Origin: Brachyhypopomus gauderio
Taxonomy: Eukaryota > Chordata > Actinopteri > Gymnotiformes > Hypopomidae
DNA: 64,000 nucleotides
NCBI RefSeq assembly: GCF_052324685.1
Contig: NW_027506916.1
Location: 769,299 to 833,298, forward strand
Reading direction: 5' to 3'
The notes under the pieces are model-generated. The model had not been told where the DNA came from. It ran no database searches and saw nothing but the letters and a program-made list of their open reading frames with translations. Every line of letters starts with the position of its first letter. Position 1 is the first letter of the stretch. Positions 11,173 through 20,982 of this stretch are shown in pieces. Made by a program: the position numbers and the translations under genes.

Positions 11173-12119
11173 GAGCTCCAGTAAAGGGTTCTGGTGTGCG
11201 GCACGGTCGGTGTGTGGCACAGTCGGTGTGTGGCACAGTCTGTCCTGCCATGCTCTCGGTGACTACACCTCACTGCACTGAAACCAGCCTTCCTACCGAG
11301 AGTCAGGGGCCTGTCACTAAAGACCAGCCACTGTGTGTGTGACTGTACACAGACCATCACGCCCCACAGTCCTGCAATAACATCTCTGCTGACACCAGCA
11401 GAATTAAACAATGAACAAGCAAATTGTAAAAAATCACTTAACCTGCATTTCAATCCACCATGACATTGTTCTAGTACAACCACTGAAATTTCACATCACA
11501 TCTTACAACAGGTTTACATGATCTGCTGTTATAATGTACTTGTGAAACCATTTAGATACTCCAAACAAGCACCAGAAAAAAACAAACAAATCTCAGTTTC
11601 TTCCGTTTGAAAGTAAAAAAAAAAAAAAGAAACAATTCTGTTCAGGGTCTGAACTGCGTGTGCCATGACCCATTGTGGTGTGAACTACGGGTCTGAACCA
11701 GAAGAAGACAGTACGACAGTTAAACCTTCCACATACTGTGGCTTCACAGCAGTTGAGCTACTGGACCTCTCGATGGTATCAGCATGCCAGCTTCAGACCC
11801 GGCGAGTCACCGTGTCCCACAGTCCCGCAGCTCTGACATCAGCAGGAACATCAAAATGCCCTTCGTTCAGCAAACAGTGTCAAGCAGCTCCAGATCCCAA
11901 ACACAAAACAGGAGCCATCCAGACACCGGCCATCCAGACACCGGCCCAACTGGCTGCATCACTGAGAAAAAATGTCGTGGCTGGTCTTTAGTGACGGGCC
12001 CCTGACTCTCGGTAGGAAGGCTGGTTTCAGTGCAGTGAGGTGTAGTCACCGAGAGCATGGCAGGACAGACTGTGCCACACACCGACCGTGCCGCACACCA
12101 GAACTCTTTACTGGAGCTC
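11173..12119. repeat. Long inverted repeat, arms 11173-11331 and 11977-12119
   Basis: The left arm (159 bp) is the reverse complement of the right arm (143 bp) with only a few mismatches. The size difference is one extra 16-bp tandem copy (GTGTGTGGCACAGTCG type) in the left arm. The spacer is 645 bp. Neither the arms nor the spacer shows a protein I recognise. Any transcript crossing both arms would form a long RNA duplex. Confidence 0.9.
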
Positions 12120-13130
12120 GACCACGACTTGCAACACAACGGCTCCAGAGACAACGGCGTTAAACACATCAACAGTGTCCAGGAGAGCAAACGAAACATT
12201 ACAGGCCAAAAACATAAGCTGGGTCAGCACATCACTGCTGGATATTAAAACTAAACCATCACATGTGCAGGAAACGGTACGATGTGTGAAGTAATGATGA
12301 AGCGAGAGCCTCTCCACCAATCACAGGGCGAGCTACTGACCAGGAAAAAATCAGACTATTAAAAAACTCAGCAGGGAAGGATTCTAGAGTCCAGTTGCAG
12401 GGGTCAAGGGTCAGGAGTATTTTTAGTTTGGTCTAAGGCCCGCCCCCTCCCCCATGCTGGGGTTAACAGCAGTAAGCAGGTTATGGGTAGTGAACACAGC
12501 ACCAGCTGCTATGACAACACACATGTCCAATACCATGAGGGTGACAATATTCACATCAGGAGAGTCTGATTAGTCTGATTAAATGAGGACACTTGACATT
12601 TCTACATTAGGCTGATTTTTCCCTTTTAAAAGCTACTCTCCAACAGGATGTAAACAAACACACATTTCTGAAAGAGCTTCTGAACTTGGACTTGGGTCAT
12701 GGTGTGTGCACATGGTGTCATACAGATGAACAATATCAAACACATCAGTCATGACAAACACAGACACGTTACACACGTTAAACACTAAACACCTGCCATA
12801 ACAGCACTTTGCAGGGAAAAGGACTGCACGATTTTGCACTCTTTATTCTAGGGTGTCATTAACTGGATACAGTTTATTGTGCATTTGGGGGAAATACCAG
12901 TAAGCCGGACGACAACAGTCGAATCGCGGCACAAAAACTGGGATCAGTGCTGGTAGCTACAGCCCACGAACCCTAAAGTTACCTTAGATTAAACCACCTA
13001 CATCCTACACACAACCACAAATACGATACGCGCAGCACTTCAACTTAACACACACACACACACACCGAGAGTTTGGTGAAATAACGTGTGTGTGTGTCTG
13101 TGAGCGGCGGTTCACACTCATCACACCAGT
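12120..13130. other. No gene seen
   Basis: I see no coding exon on either strand. A minus-strand AATAAA lies near 12839-12844. The reading frames in this stretch have no recognisable protein character. Confidence 0.45.
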
Positions 13131-13463
13131 CTTCATCCTAAACGTCTAAACGCACTTTGGTGGGTGGACCTCGGGCCAAGCGTTACCGGCGAACCCACCC
13201 TGCTGTCCCCCCGCCCGGCTCCGGTACCGGTACCACGGCGCGCCCCGGTACCACGCGGGTGCACAAAGACTCGCGAGTCGCACGAGACACAGCGGTTCCT
13301 CGCGCTCTTCGGCGAGATCCGGTCAACTTCCACAACGTGTTGGAGCGCGTGGAAACATCTCGAGCCCTAAACGCGCCTTCCGTCACGCTGCCACGGACGC
13401 GCGCGACACAGCCCAACTTCAGCAGCGATGTGCGCGCGACACCAGCGCGAGCCCCGGTCTTAC

Positions 13464-13640
13464 CTGGCAGGTTGATGGAGCGGGTCGCGTGGCTCTCAGC
13501 TGCGCGCAGAAGTTTTCTAGCCCAAATGTCCCCTAGGCTCGGTATCGGTCCCCCTGCCGGTCTCCGGTCTCGGGACTCCGCCGCTCAACACACTGCGCGA
13601 GGACTGGGGAGTGACGTCAGCGCCACCGGGGCAGGACCGG
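13464..13640 (-). promoter_or_regulatory. CpG-rich promoter and probable first non-coding exon of an unidentified minus-strand gene
   Basis: The block from about 13150 to 13640 is GC-rich with many CpGs. A perfect CRE palindrome TGACGTCA lies at 13612-13619. Reading the minus strand from there, a strong 5' splice site CTGCCAG|GTAAGACC occurs at 13464, so a first exon of roughly 120-150 bp would end there. I found no coding exon to join to it, so the gene probably continues beyond the left edge or through the 1-13 kb region with exons I could not recognise. The plus-strand open frame across the island (218 codons) looks like GC-rich chance sequence. Confidence 0.5.
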
Positions 13641-13686
13641 CCCGCTCAATAGTGCGCGGTATCAGAAATACATTTAAACAAATAAT

Positions 13687-13689
<3 letters not shown>

Positions 13690-13724
<35 letters not shown>
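13690..13724. repeat. (CT)n microsatellite
   Basis: An uninterrupted CT tract lies just beyond the CpG-rich block. Confidence 0.95.
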
Positions 13725-13726
<2 letters not shown>

Positions 13727-14225
13727 GTGGCTGGCACGTGCCCTCTGCCTGCGAGTTCTCATCAACATACTGAAGTTTCCCGCAGTCACATTAGTACATT
13801 TGAACGCAGTTAAATCTTTGTGAAGCAGGCAAAAAACTGAATAACGTTACACTTAAGTGTTACAAACTTAACACTTTTTATTTTTTATGTTTACCGGCAA
13901 TGCATAACTCGTTGGTCTATAGTGTGTTCAGGGTGTTCTTTGGGTGTGAATGCGGACACACACGGAAACACAAGCCGCCTGGGCACGTGCTCCACCTCCA
14001 CAACCAGCTAGCAGTAATTATATTTTCACCCCGTTTTACCGTCGTATACCTGCAGTGGTATCTGCATCTTATTTATATTATTATTATATTATCTTATTTC
14101 CTTTTGGCGAGACTTGTCAACCTTTAAAACACATTTCAATTAAACCAGAATTCTTGATCCACAACTTTGTAATCATGCTGATTTATGAAGACACCCACCG
14201 TTCTTTATATTCAAGCCTAGACGTG

Positions 14226-14230
14226 TGTGT

Positions 14231-14275
<45 letters not shown>
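14226..14275. repeat. CA microsatellite
   Basis: An uninterrupted (CA)n tract. The surrounding 13725-15076 is non-coding as far as I can see and probably includes the 3' UTR of the gene ending at 15077. Confidence 0.9.
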
Positions 14276-14277
<2 letters not shown>

Positions 14278-15076
14278 AACAAAAGGTGCTTCACACGTCA
14301 ATGTTTACAAAGGACAGTACGATCCAGGAACTGGGACGCATCATGCGATCATACAAACAGAATCACAATTAACCTCATGCATAATTCATCAGCAGAGTCA
14401 CGATGTCATCCTCCAAATTCATACGGGTATGCATTATTGATTTGTCGTTATGAGCGGATTGAAATAAACAAACGTGGTAACATTCGGATTATTTCTCGAT
14501 TCAATTTCAATTGCATTACAAAGAAAAGCCAAACATGTAACAAATAAATGTCCTGTATATCCAGCAGTGGTTTGAGTCTAACTGATGGAGCCTCAGTGTT
14601 TGCATGTCATTCTTCTCCGTGAATTATTCTTTCATTCAGTAGTGTATGCAGGTTAACTGTAGTTCGTTATGCCTCCAGCCTGTTCAGCCGCCTGTTCACA
14701 TAACACGTGTATTTTTCCATAATTCAGTAGCACCCTCTGCTGTTCAAATGCTGTAACTACACGGTACATCGTTTTAAAAATACTTAAATTCTCCATAGAA
14801 ATAATTCTAAAATTATGTATTCCATATACATTATTTAAAAGGAGTAAAACTAATACAGTACTAAAATAAATATATTTATATTTTTACCGTTAACACAAAG
14901 TTCATGTGCAAAAGTATGCTATTGTGTGTCTCAAACGATGAGAAGAGGGAGTTCTGAAGAGGCTTTTCCGCATGGTTCTACAAACACACCCAGTTTCAGC
15001 ATCTTTGGAGATGAAGGCAGCGGTCCGGTGCTGGACGTTTAACGTTAGTTACGACTCTTCCGTCGCTGACGAGTTG

Positions 15077-16175
15077 TCATCTCTGGGCCAACTCCAGTTT
15101 AGCTTCTGACCTAACCGGAGCATCAACAACCTCCCCGCACATAAACTGCTCCTGCAAAATAAACAGCAGTTCATCAACTGGAGGCATTACGCAAACTCCA
15201 TACAGCTCCCGTCTGTGTGTGTGTGAGATAAATCCACCTAATCAGAGGTGGACATCCCAGGTTTAGAAACTAAAACTCCTTCCCAGGATTTTACTCCAAT
15301 TTGCTGGATTTTCTAATTAGTGCCATCCAGGTAAAATTAGTGGAATCAACACAATCCAGGAAGCCTGAGCAAAATCCTGGTGAGGACTTTTACTTTCTGA
15401 ACCTGGAATGCCCTCTGCACCCAACTCTACCCATCACTATGGATGAAGGCCGTTATAGTGGAGCTCACAGACACCGAGCACCGACAGTCACGTGCACACA
15501 AACGTCGCGGACGTCGGTGAAGCGGCACACGTGTCTTGCCTTGTCGTAGATGACTTTAATGATGAGTGAGCAGCTCGCACAGGTGGCCACCTCCTCTCCG
15601 CCCTGCAGATCCTCCTGGAAACACAGCCAAACACACTTACCCCACACACACCGGCCGAGCGCACTTACCCCACACACACACACCGGCCGAGCGCACTTAC
15701 CCCACACACACACACCGGCCGAGCGCACTTACCCCACACACACACACCGGCCGAGCGCACAACACCACACCGGCCGAGCGCACAACACCACACCGGCCGA
15801 GCGCACTTGCCCCACACACACCGGCCGAGCGCACTTGCCCCACACACACCGGCCGAACACACAACACACACACCGGCCGAACACACAACACACACACACC
15901 GGCCGAACACACAACACACACACACCGGCCGAACACACAACACACACACGTGTCTCCGTAACTTTGACAAATAACTCAAATGAGTTTCTGACTATAAAAA
16001 CAAGCGACCGAGACTAAGCCGGTTATACATCTACACACAGACATATTTAAACCGGGTGAAAACTTACTTTAGTGATGGCGAATCTGTCCCCGCAGGGACA
16101 CGGGAAGTAGTAGGTCTCTGTTTCTTCGTCATATTCAAAATCTTCTATTTCTACTTCGTCGTGAAAGACGGACAT
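15077..16175 (-). CDS. dph3: Diphthamide biosynthesis protein 3 (CSL zinc finger), three exons
   Basis: DPH3 is the small iron/zinc electron carrier that supports Dph1-Dph2 in the first step of diphthamide synthesis on elongation factor 2; its homologue Kti11 also serves Elongator. Exons on the minus strand are 16175-16068, 15614-15540 and 15151-15077, giving 85 aa (human about 82). Exon 1 encodes [20 protein letters not shown] and the CPCGD motif (C26, C28). Exon 2 encodes TCASCSL (C48, C51), completing the four-cysteine CSL finger. Exon 3 begins EQFMCGEVV. Splice sites: AAA|GTAAGT with TTCCAG for intron 1; AAG|GCAAGA, a GC donor, with TTTGCAG for intron 2. Reading through the GC donor gives an unrelated tail, whereas splicing restores the conserved DK-EQFMCGE junction. 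The start follows conserved family usage. Intron 1 (453 bp) is mostly minisatellite. The gene is intact. Confidence 0.97.
15632..15950. repeat. Minisatellite filling dph3 intron 1
   Basis: About eleven copies of a roughly 20-30-bp unit containing ACACCGGCCGAGCGCAC or ACACCGGCCGAACACAC. It lies wholly inside dph3 intron 1 and ends about 18 bp before the exon 2 acceptor. On the gene strand four units contain GGGGTAAGTG and two contain GGGGCAAGTG, both matching a 5' splice-site core. Confidence 0.92.
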
Positions 16176-16273
16176 GGTGAAAGTTTGGCTGGAGGATATT
16201 ATCTCACATGCGACACTACAGGACTGTCGCGGAGAAGTGACGTACCGCTGAGGCCGAGCAGGGAGGGTTTCTG

Positions 16274-16433
16274 CCACTAGAGGGCGCTGCTGCTGCCACG
16301 TGTTGCCACTAGAGGGCGCTGCTGCGGCCACGTGTTGCCAGTAGAGGGCGCTGCTGCTGCCACGTGTTGCCACTAAAGGGCGCTGCTGCGGCCACGTGTT
16401 GCCACTAGAGGGCGCTGCTGCGGCCACGTGCTC
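16274..16433. promoter_or_regulatory. Five-copy 32-bp array of CTCF-type and E-box motifs upstream of dph3
   Basis: Five units repeat at an exact 32-bp period. The motif CCACTAGAGGGCGC starts at 16274, 16306 and 16402, CCAGTAGAGGGCGC at 16338, and CCACTAAAGGGCGC at 16370. Four of the five fit the vertebrate CTCF core CCASYAGRKGGCRS and the fourth in order has one mismatch. Each unit is followed by CACGTG, the E-box bound by USF/MAX-type factors. The array starts about 100 bp upstream of the dph3 start codon, so it lies in or next to the promoter. Binding is inferred from sequence only. Confidence 0.8.
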
Positions 16434-17436
16434 CTAACTGCAAGTACCCGTCGCTGCAGAATCAAAAGTCCAGGGGGCGGAGCTGCATCTGATCCAACTC
16501 CTCCTACGTGTTGCTTACGTTTTCCGACCAGGAAATAGAAATCCCATAAATTCACCCTTTTACCGTTTAAAGATCTAAATGTTTTTTGAACGTTATTTAA
16601 ATAACACAATACACGTTTTTTAAGTTTACAAGAAAACGTAAAAGTGGACAGGAATAATGATCTGTGATTGCTAACATAATAAAGTATAGTACGTTTCTTA
16701 AATATGTACTATTTCATTTTTTTTACCTTTAATAAAAATTACTTTTTTCGTTAGGACAGTACACTTCAGGTGTACAGAATGGACAGTGGTATTTACTACA
16801 ACATGTAGTGCACTGCACAACTGAAAGCGTCTGTCCTTTTTTCAAAACCGTGATATGCATCTATAGGTGGATGGAAAAATATAAATAGCATTATATTAGT
16901 TTTTCAGTTTTTCGGTCTGTGGCGGGCGCTGCGTGCAGAGCGTTGAGGAGCGATTTCGATTGGTAGATCGTGCTCTCTGTCATTTTTTATTATTATTAAT
17001 TTTTTTGCTGATGCTGATCCAGCATGTCGCGTGCCAGTGATTATGCCTCGGCATGCCAACGGTGGCACGCATGCCATAGGTTATCCACCCCTGGTCTAAC
17101 TCATCATGTGATCCCTCCGCGACACGATTGACAGACAATACTGAAACGTGAAAAAAATAGGTCAGCATTCCCGTAAAGATGGAGCAGTCTAAGCCAGGGT
17201 CTAAACAAACTACGAAACGGTGGCGCTGAAAAGCTGAGAGAGAAAAAAGAAAAGCTGCAGAGGTTTTACTCACTGAGTGAACAATGTAGGTTTCAGTAGC
17301 TTTCCAGTTGTTTTTCCCCTGTATTTTGTCAGGGTAAAGTTGTTAAGTTTGTTAGTTATTTTGTTATGCCACTATGTTGTCCATATGACAATAAAAGCTG
17401 TCATATACAATATGTGCCATGTATAGATTCATATAC

Positions 17437-17440
<4 letters not shown>
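16434..17440. other. No gene; possible hAT terminus
   Basis: No coding exon is seen. Around 16985-17097 the minus strand reads CAGGGGTGGATAACCTATGG, like the end of a fish hAT element, and the plus strand from 17179 has a short Lys/Arg-rich frame. These may be remnants of one degraded transposon, but the limits are unclear. Confidence 0.35.

Positions 17441-17478
<38 letters not shown>
17441..17478. repeat. CA microsatellite
   Basis: A short (CA)n tract. Nothing gene-like is seen between it and 18200. Confidence 0.9.
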
Positions 17479-18204
17479 CACACACATACACACATATATA
17501 ATATAGTGGTGTTCACCTGCCCAGCTCTGGGTTCAGGCCACAGCCAGCATCTGAGGGGTGTTTGGTGGTTCAGGGTGAAAGAGTTTTTACTGAAGTATGA
17601 CCTGAGCAAACTTAAATGGAGGTGCGGGAGTGTTGGGTAATCGCCGTGTTGGGCAAATCAGGCTGTACACAGCCCACTGCCTCCCCGGCGTTCGAGGTGA
17701 AGTTTCAGTCATTGGTTCGGCAGGTGTTTGTCATATTTTACTGTTCTGAAACACAGTTTGTTCCCTCAGGTGTGCAAACGGCACGTGAGTCTGGGTAAGA
17801 TGGACACAAATGAAACAGCCAACGAACAATTTCAGGAGAAATAAGTGTTGGAGACAACCTTCACTGAACCATATCAGTCAAGCTCTTGGTAAGCGGGAGA
17901 TGACGGTGACTCTGTGATGGTGATCTTTGATGGCATGGTGGAATTCTGATGACTCTGGGATGTTGATCTTCTGACTGTTTATCATGCATCCTGCTTCATT
18001 TACGGACCCACGGTTAATATGAATGAATGTGTGGGAACTGGTGGTAGCAACAGTTCTTTACTGATGTGCAGCACAGTCTGTGGATCTGAGCGAGGCCCAC
18101 GTGTAGACCCTCCTGAGACTGATGTCCTGAGACCAGTGCACGGCCTGCTCGTGAAGCCTGTTCACCTCCTGCTGCTTTGAGGGGCTTAAGCTATAAGCTG
18201 TACT

Positions 18205-18372
18205 GCAGTGGGCTGGTCTGCGGTCGGCTGGTGGGCTGGTCTGCGGTCGGCTGGTCTACTGTTGGCTGGTCTGCAGGTCGGCTGGTGGGCTGGTCTGCGG
18301 TTGGCTGTTCTGCGGTCGGCTGGTGGGCTGGTCTCCTGTTGGCTGGTCTGCAGGTCGGCTGGTGGGCTTGTC
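18205..18372. repeat. GGCTGGTCTGCGGTC-type minisatellite
   Basis: About seven interleaved copies of GGCTGGTCTGCGGTC and GGCTGGTGGGCTGGTCTG. Open frames on both strands across it are repeat artefacts. Confidence 0.88.
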
Positions 18373-18659
18373 AGCTTTTCTATGCTCAAGATGTGACACT
18401 TTGAGGTCAGGTGCGTGAGACATCTGTGCTACGTCCTGATGTGTTCTGTGGGCTTCAGTACCTGCCAGGTGTGTGTACTCTCGTATCAAAGCGTAAGGAC
18501 TGTGTTTGACCTTCGGTTTGGCCTGGATTTGTGTGGTCTGCTTTACATCAGCAACAGACTCCAGATGCAAATGTCACGTCTAGAATTCACTCCTCGAGTC
18601 CCATGACCTAAAATGCAAATATTCACAGTCCCCCAACCCCCCCAAAGTACTGAAATGGA

Positions 18660-18725
18660 AAAAATAGATAAGATAAGATAGTCCTTTATTGATCCCGCAG
18701 CGGGGAAATTTGCAATATTCAGACA
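18660..18725. mobile_element. 3'-end fragment of a non-LTR retrotransposon
   Basis: The sequence GATAAGATAGTCCTTTATTG followed by ATCCCGCAGCGGGGAAATTT is the hallmark tail shared by many fish LINE copies. Only the last few tens of bases are present. The family assignment is open. Confidence 0.5.
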
Positions 18726-19699
18726 GAAAAGTACAGAAATATAAAAGAAATTTTCAGTGTATTTCAGTGCACCGTTTATTCACAATTTATGCCCTCAGGT
18801 AGCTAATTAATTAAATCAATTTTAACCTCTTCGGAAGTCACGTCACCTTCTGTAGGAAGGTTTCAGATATGTTGTGAACCTGGGTGTGTGCCGTTGGAGC
18901 CGATTGTGGACTTGTTCGTGTGAGAATGTGCGCTATGTCAGGAATGAAGCTCCCTGAAACATGACAGCTATTTAAGGTTTACGATAAAAGATCGTTATAA
19001 ACATAGTGCCTGGAGCCAAGTTCCGCCCACTAACCTGTTTCTGTGCACTGTACACTGAAACTTCTTTAGATTGTCAAGTCTATTTATAATTCTGTTTCTC
19101 CGTTTTGCTGTACTGTAAAACGTTTTGACAGAACTTTGTCTAATTTTAGCACTGTAGTCACAAACCAGGTGTTCTGTCGAATTTTCCTACCTAGGCTTAC
19201 TGCGCATGCACAAGTCACTATTACGTCATGATTTTGGTGGCTTAATGCTGGTTTATAATGACACACAGGCTAAAACATGTTCATACAAAGATGTAAACAA
19301 TCCAATTTGCTTGTATTAATATTAATAACAATACATAAATACGCAAAATAAAATTTAAAGATTATCCTACCTTTTAAACACTGATTTGCGCTACATTATG
19401 ACGTTTCCAGAAGGTAAACAAACTTTACATAGATACATCTACAAATACGCGATGCCCTCGGACACGGTAGGAAAATTCGACAAGGTAGGAAAATTCGACA
19501 GAACACCGGACAGGATAAATAGCATCACGCCAGACCACGTCCGTTTCTTACTCTCCGAGTTCCTTCTGATAACATTTTGTTGGTTAAAGGACCCTATCAT
19601 GGAAATAAAATATTTCCACAGCTCTAGCAAAACAATGAAAATTGGACATGTAACAAGTTTCAAAACCCGCTGAGGCCAATGTGTTTTTCGTGCAAGTCC

Positions 19700-19890
19700 A
19701 AGAGTTTAGAGAAGGATTTAAGCAGACTTTATTGTCATTCACATCACATGTGGTACATGAGGTGGAACGAAATTTAGAACCCAAGGTCCCAGTTTTTACC
19801 CCAAAACAGCAGTAGTATAATAAATATAGAATAGAATAAAATAAAATAGAATAAGTAGAATAAAAATAAATCTGTAATAAATAAATAAAT
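19700..19890. mobile_element. LINE 3'-tail fragment, Rex1-like, minus orientation
   Basis: CAGACTTTATTGTCATTCAC followed shortly by GAACGAAATTTAGAACC resembles the 3' end of Rex1-like LINEs read on the opposite strand. An AT-rich AATAAAAT tract follows. No coding part is present. The window also has similar tails at 48247 and 52185. Confidence 0.5.
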
Positions 19891-20982
19891 CCTAAGTAGT
19901 GTGTAAGTGTAAAAAATTGACTGTGGGTAGTGTCTTGGGTAAAGTGTCTTGTGTAAAGTGACTGTGTGCAGCTTGTCAGAGAGACCAACTGAGTGCTGTT
20001 TCTCATTTAGAGTTGGTGAGTCTGACAGCTTCCAGAATGATCTAAACATCACTGCTGGCATGTTTACACAACCCCAGTTTTAAATTCACGTTAGCAGACG
20101 TTGTAACGTCTAAGGAAGCGGAGAACCTCAGTGACATTGCATAATCACACCAGTCACCTCATTCCCAGCCTAAACAGGTTACCCTTCGTTTACAGAGGAA
20201 CGTTCATAGAGCAGTATGCATGCTCCCTGGCAGATGACCTCGTGACCTTGGACCCACATACGTCCCCCTGCCGCCTCTACTTTGTAACCCAGACGACTGA
20301 CCCAACAGACTGCGTTCATGTGTAAAGATGGTCATCTGTGCTCTGCTTAAGTTCTGGTGAGTTTATCCGTATGAAACAGAGGACTATGGGTAGAATCTCA
20401 CAGCTTACTCTGATGGTTTGAAACATTCTCTCTCCCATCCCCCCTTCTCTCCTCCTCTCGTTGTTTGGATTTGAAAGTCTTCAAGGCCCAGACCAGAGAG
20501 TGTGTATCCCTCTCACCAACGTGGAGGCTTTGGGCTGTAACAGAAGAAGCTTTGAGGAAGCCGGTGTTGAGAGCAGGAGGATGGGAGACTGTAGATATGG
20601 AGGGGGTGTTGTCCCGAGCTGGGGTGGGGTGGGGGTTGGGGGGGTTATGGCATGTAGACATAAGATGTGAAATGTAAGCAGTGTTCACGCTCTCTGTTCC
20701 CGGATTCTCAGGGTGGAGAGCAGAATCTCCAGATACCTGCTGAGGCAACAGGGCCGAGGTAAAGAGGAGACTCGGTTTGCTCAGAAGTATCTTCTTCTAC
20801 TTTGATGTCCTAAACTTGTCCACATTTTGGTTATTTCTGTTTGTTTTCTTTGTTAAGATTGATACAGTGTGAGATTCGGAGAAAGAAAACCAGGAAGGAC
20901 GTTCTTGTCTTTGACAGCCAGGAGGGCAGTGAGTACCGTGAGTACCGTGAGGACCATGAGGACCATGAGGACCGTGAGGACC

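Noticed and set aside
13157-13813. 218-codon plus-strand frame across the CpG-rich block
   Set aside because: GC-rich DNA has few stops by chance. The frame is Arg/Pro/Thr-rich, runs into the CT microsatellite and shows no domain.
15465-15614. Read-through ending of dph3 exon 2, with 24 extra residues
   Set aside because: The tail is unlike the family, while the GC donor joined to exon 3 at 15151 restores the conserved sequence.
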